This document shows, piece by piece, positions 62,436-64,000 of a DNA stretch of 64,000 nt. Under the pieces are notes generated by a model. That model was not told where the DNA came from, ran no database searches, and was given only the letters and a program-made list of their open reading frames with translations. The stretch lies in contig CACGVZ010000001.1 in NCBI GenBank assembly GCA_902576415.1, positions 124,001 through 188,000 on the forward strand, in the 5' to 3' direction. The stretch comes from an uncultured Prochlorococcus sp. GTDB lineage: Bacteria > Cyanobacteriota > Cyanobacteriia > PCC-6307 > Cyanobiaceae. Every line of letters begins with the position of its first letter. The first letter of the stretch is position 1. Made by a program: the position numbers and the translations under genes.

Positions 62436-63842
62436 TTAAGTTAATGAAGAGTTTAATAACCATTTTGCAGTACTTAGATAAATAAATACACCTGCAATAT
62501 CAGTGACAGTTGTTATGAACGGAGATGACATTAAAGCTGGATCTAATTTCATCCTATCAAATAACAAAGGGAGAATAGCTCCGGTTGTAGCAGCTAAAGT
62601 CGTTATTGATATTAAACTTATTCCTACCGCAGAAGCTATTAAGGGACCTTCTCCTTGCCACCAGGCGAAGGGAAATACCACTAACATCATCAATATCCCT
62701 AAAAGGGCTCCTGTTATTGCCTCCTTAACCACTGCTTTAATTGCACCAAGGGACTTTAATTTTTGAGTACTTAATCCCCTAATAACAACCGTTGAACTTT
62801 GAGCACCAACATTTCCTCCAGTCCCTATAAGTAAAGGAATGAATGCAGCTAACAAAACTATTTCTTTCAATATTTGATCATTCATAGCGATAACTTTTGT
62901 CGTTAAACCATTTGCCAAAACCAAAATTAATAACCATAAAATTCTTCTACGAGCTATGGTAAACAAACCACTCTGAAAATAATCATCTTCATCACCTGGC
63001 TGAACAGCTCCTGCTGCATAGATATCTCTTGTTGCTTCTTGCTCAATCACATCAATTAAATCATCTACAGTTACAATTCCAACAAGTCTTTTTTCTTTAT
63101 CAACAACTGGTAGAGCTAAAAAATCGTATCTTTGTATTGCTCTTGCAACCTCCTCTTGGTTCGTATTCGTAGAAATATTAACTACATCTCTAGTCATAAC
63201 ATCTCCAATTGGCTTAGAGGGTTCAGCAGTCACAAGATCTCTCAAAGAAAGGATACCCGTTAAATGTCTTTCTTTATCCGTAACATATAGGCTATAAATT
63301 GTTTCTGTAAATGGAGCTCTTTTTCTGACTAGAGCAAGGGCCTCAGCCGCTGTTTGCATTTCTTTAAGATCTATAAATTCAGTTGTCATTAACCTCCCAG
63401 CAGTTTCAGGCTCATATCCGAGTAATTCAGCTGTTACTTTCCTTTCTCCGGGACTTAAAGCAGACAAAAATTTTCGTACAACTTTTGCAGGTAATTCATC
63501 AAAGAGTTGAACCCTATCATCAGGAGACATTTTCTCAACTATTTCTAAAACTTCTCCCGAACGAAGCCTATCTAATAAAGTTTGTTGAACTATTGGATCT
63601 AAATATTCATAAACCTCAATTGCCTCATTTTTCTTTAACAAACGAAATGCTAAAGCCTGCAATATTAATGGAAGACTTCCAATAGCATCTGCAATATCAA
63701 CGGGTTGAGATGGTTCTAAAAGTAACTTTGCCTCATCATAATTTCCTGCGACCAGTAAATCTTCTAGTTGAATTGTAATGTTTTCTCGAGTACTTAAATC
63801 TGAAGATAAAGATGTAACCGTTTCAAGATTATTTTCATCCAT
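62436..63842 (-). CDS. mgtE: Magnesium transporter MgtE
   Basis: MgtE N domain, two CBS domains ('VMTRDVVNISTNTNQEEVARAIQRYDFLALPVVDKEKRLVGIVTVDDLIDVIEQEATRDIYAAGAV'), TM domain 'FIPLLIGTGGNVGAQSSTVVIRGLS'. Confidence 0.97.
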   Translation of the reverse strand: MDENNLETVTSLSSDLSTRENITIQLEDLLVAGNYDEAKLLLEPSQPVDIADAIGSLPLILQALAFRLLKKNEAIEVYEYLDPIVQQTLLDRLRSGEVLEIVEKMSPDDRVQLFDELPAKVVRKFLSALSPGERKVTAELLGYEPETAGRLMTTEFIDLKEMQTAAEALALVRKRAPFTETIYSLYVTDKERHLTGILSLRDLVTAEPSKPIGDVMTRDVVNISTNTNQEEVARAIQRYDFLALPVVDKEKRLVGIVTVDDLIDVIEQEATRDIYAAGAVQPGDEDDYFQSGLFTIARRRILWLLILVLANGLTTKVIAMNDQILKEIVLLAAFIPLLIGTGGNVGAQSSTVVIRGLSTQKLKSLGAIKAVVKEAITGALLGILMMLVVFPFAWWQGEGPLIASAVGISLISITTLAATTGAILPLLFDRMKLDPALMSSPFITTVTDIAGVFIYLSTAKWLLNSSLT

Positions 63843-63882
63843 AAATATAATCCCTTTTCAATGTAACAACACTATTATATAT

Positions 63883-64000
63883 CTAATTAATTTTTCTACT
63901 TATCCAGAACCCAAAATACATTGTGAATATATTTATTAAAATAATTAAATTAAAAAAAATAATAAATTTAATCCAATCTCCTTGATTGACAATTGGATAC
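63883..64000 (-). CDS. C-terminal fragment of a possible membrane protein, truncated by the window edge
   Basis: Manual minus-strand translation from the edge: 'YPIVNQGDWIKFIIFFNLIILINIFTMYFGFWISRKIN*'; open frame with a hydrophobic segment. Confidence 0.4.
   Translation of the reverse strand, partial: YPIVNQGDWIKFIIFFNLIILINIFTMYFGFWISRKIN

Overview
The window is about 64 kb of very AT-rich, gene-dense chromosome. Gene content and protein sequences fit a streamlined marine picocyanobacterium, most likely a high-light-adapted Prochlorococcus (inferred from psaC, psaD, ho1/pebA/pebB, ndhS-like, a CAAD-domain protein, panC-cmk fusion and the low GC). Content is almost entirely core genome: PEP carboxylase, trpE, psaD, psaC, acpP/fabF, tktA, thiC, glmS, glgP, icd, mreBCD, rodA, ruvB, smpB, lysS, ssb, ahcY, a group 2-type sigma factor and mgtE. 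RNA elements are three tRNAs (Arg-CCG, Cys-GCA, Arg-CCT), rnpB, and a TPP riboswitch upstream of thiC. I found no CRISPR array, prophage, transposase, integrase or defence island, and no convincing new multi-gene system. The best second-look items are: recF lacks any conventional start codon upstream of its P-loop (a 7-T homopolymer sits just where one extra T would restore an ATG start); the LpxB-like ORF is artificially extended through an antisense tRNA-Cys; a tandem-duplicated CobA/CobO-type protein; a histidine kinase with a degenerate ATPase domain; the ho1-pebA-pebB operon; a very long AT hairpin in rnpB; and the thiC riboswitch.
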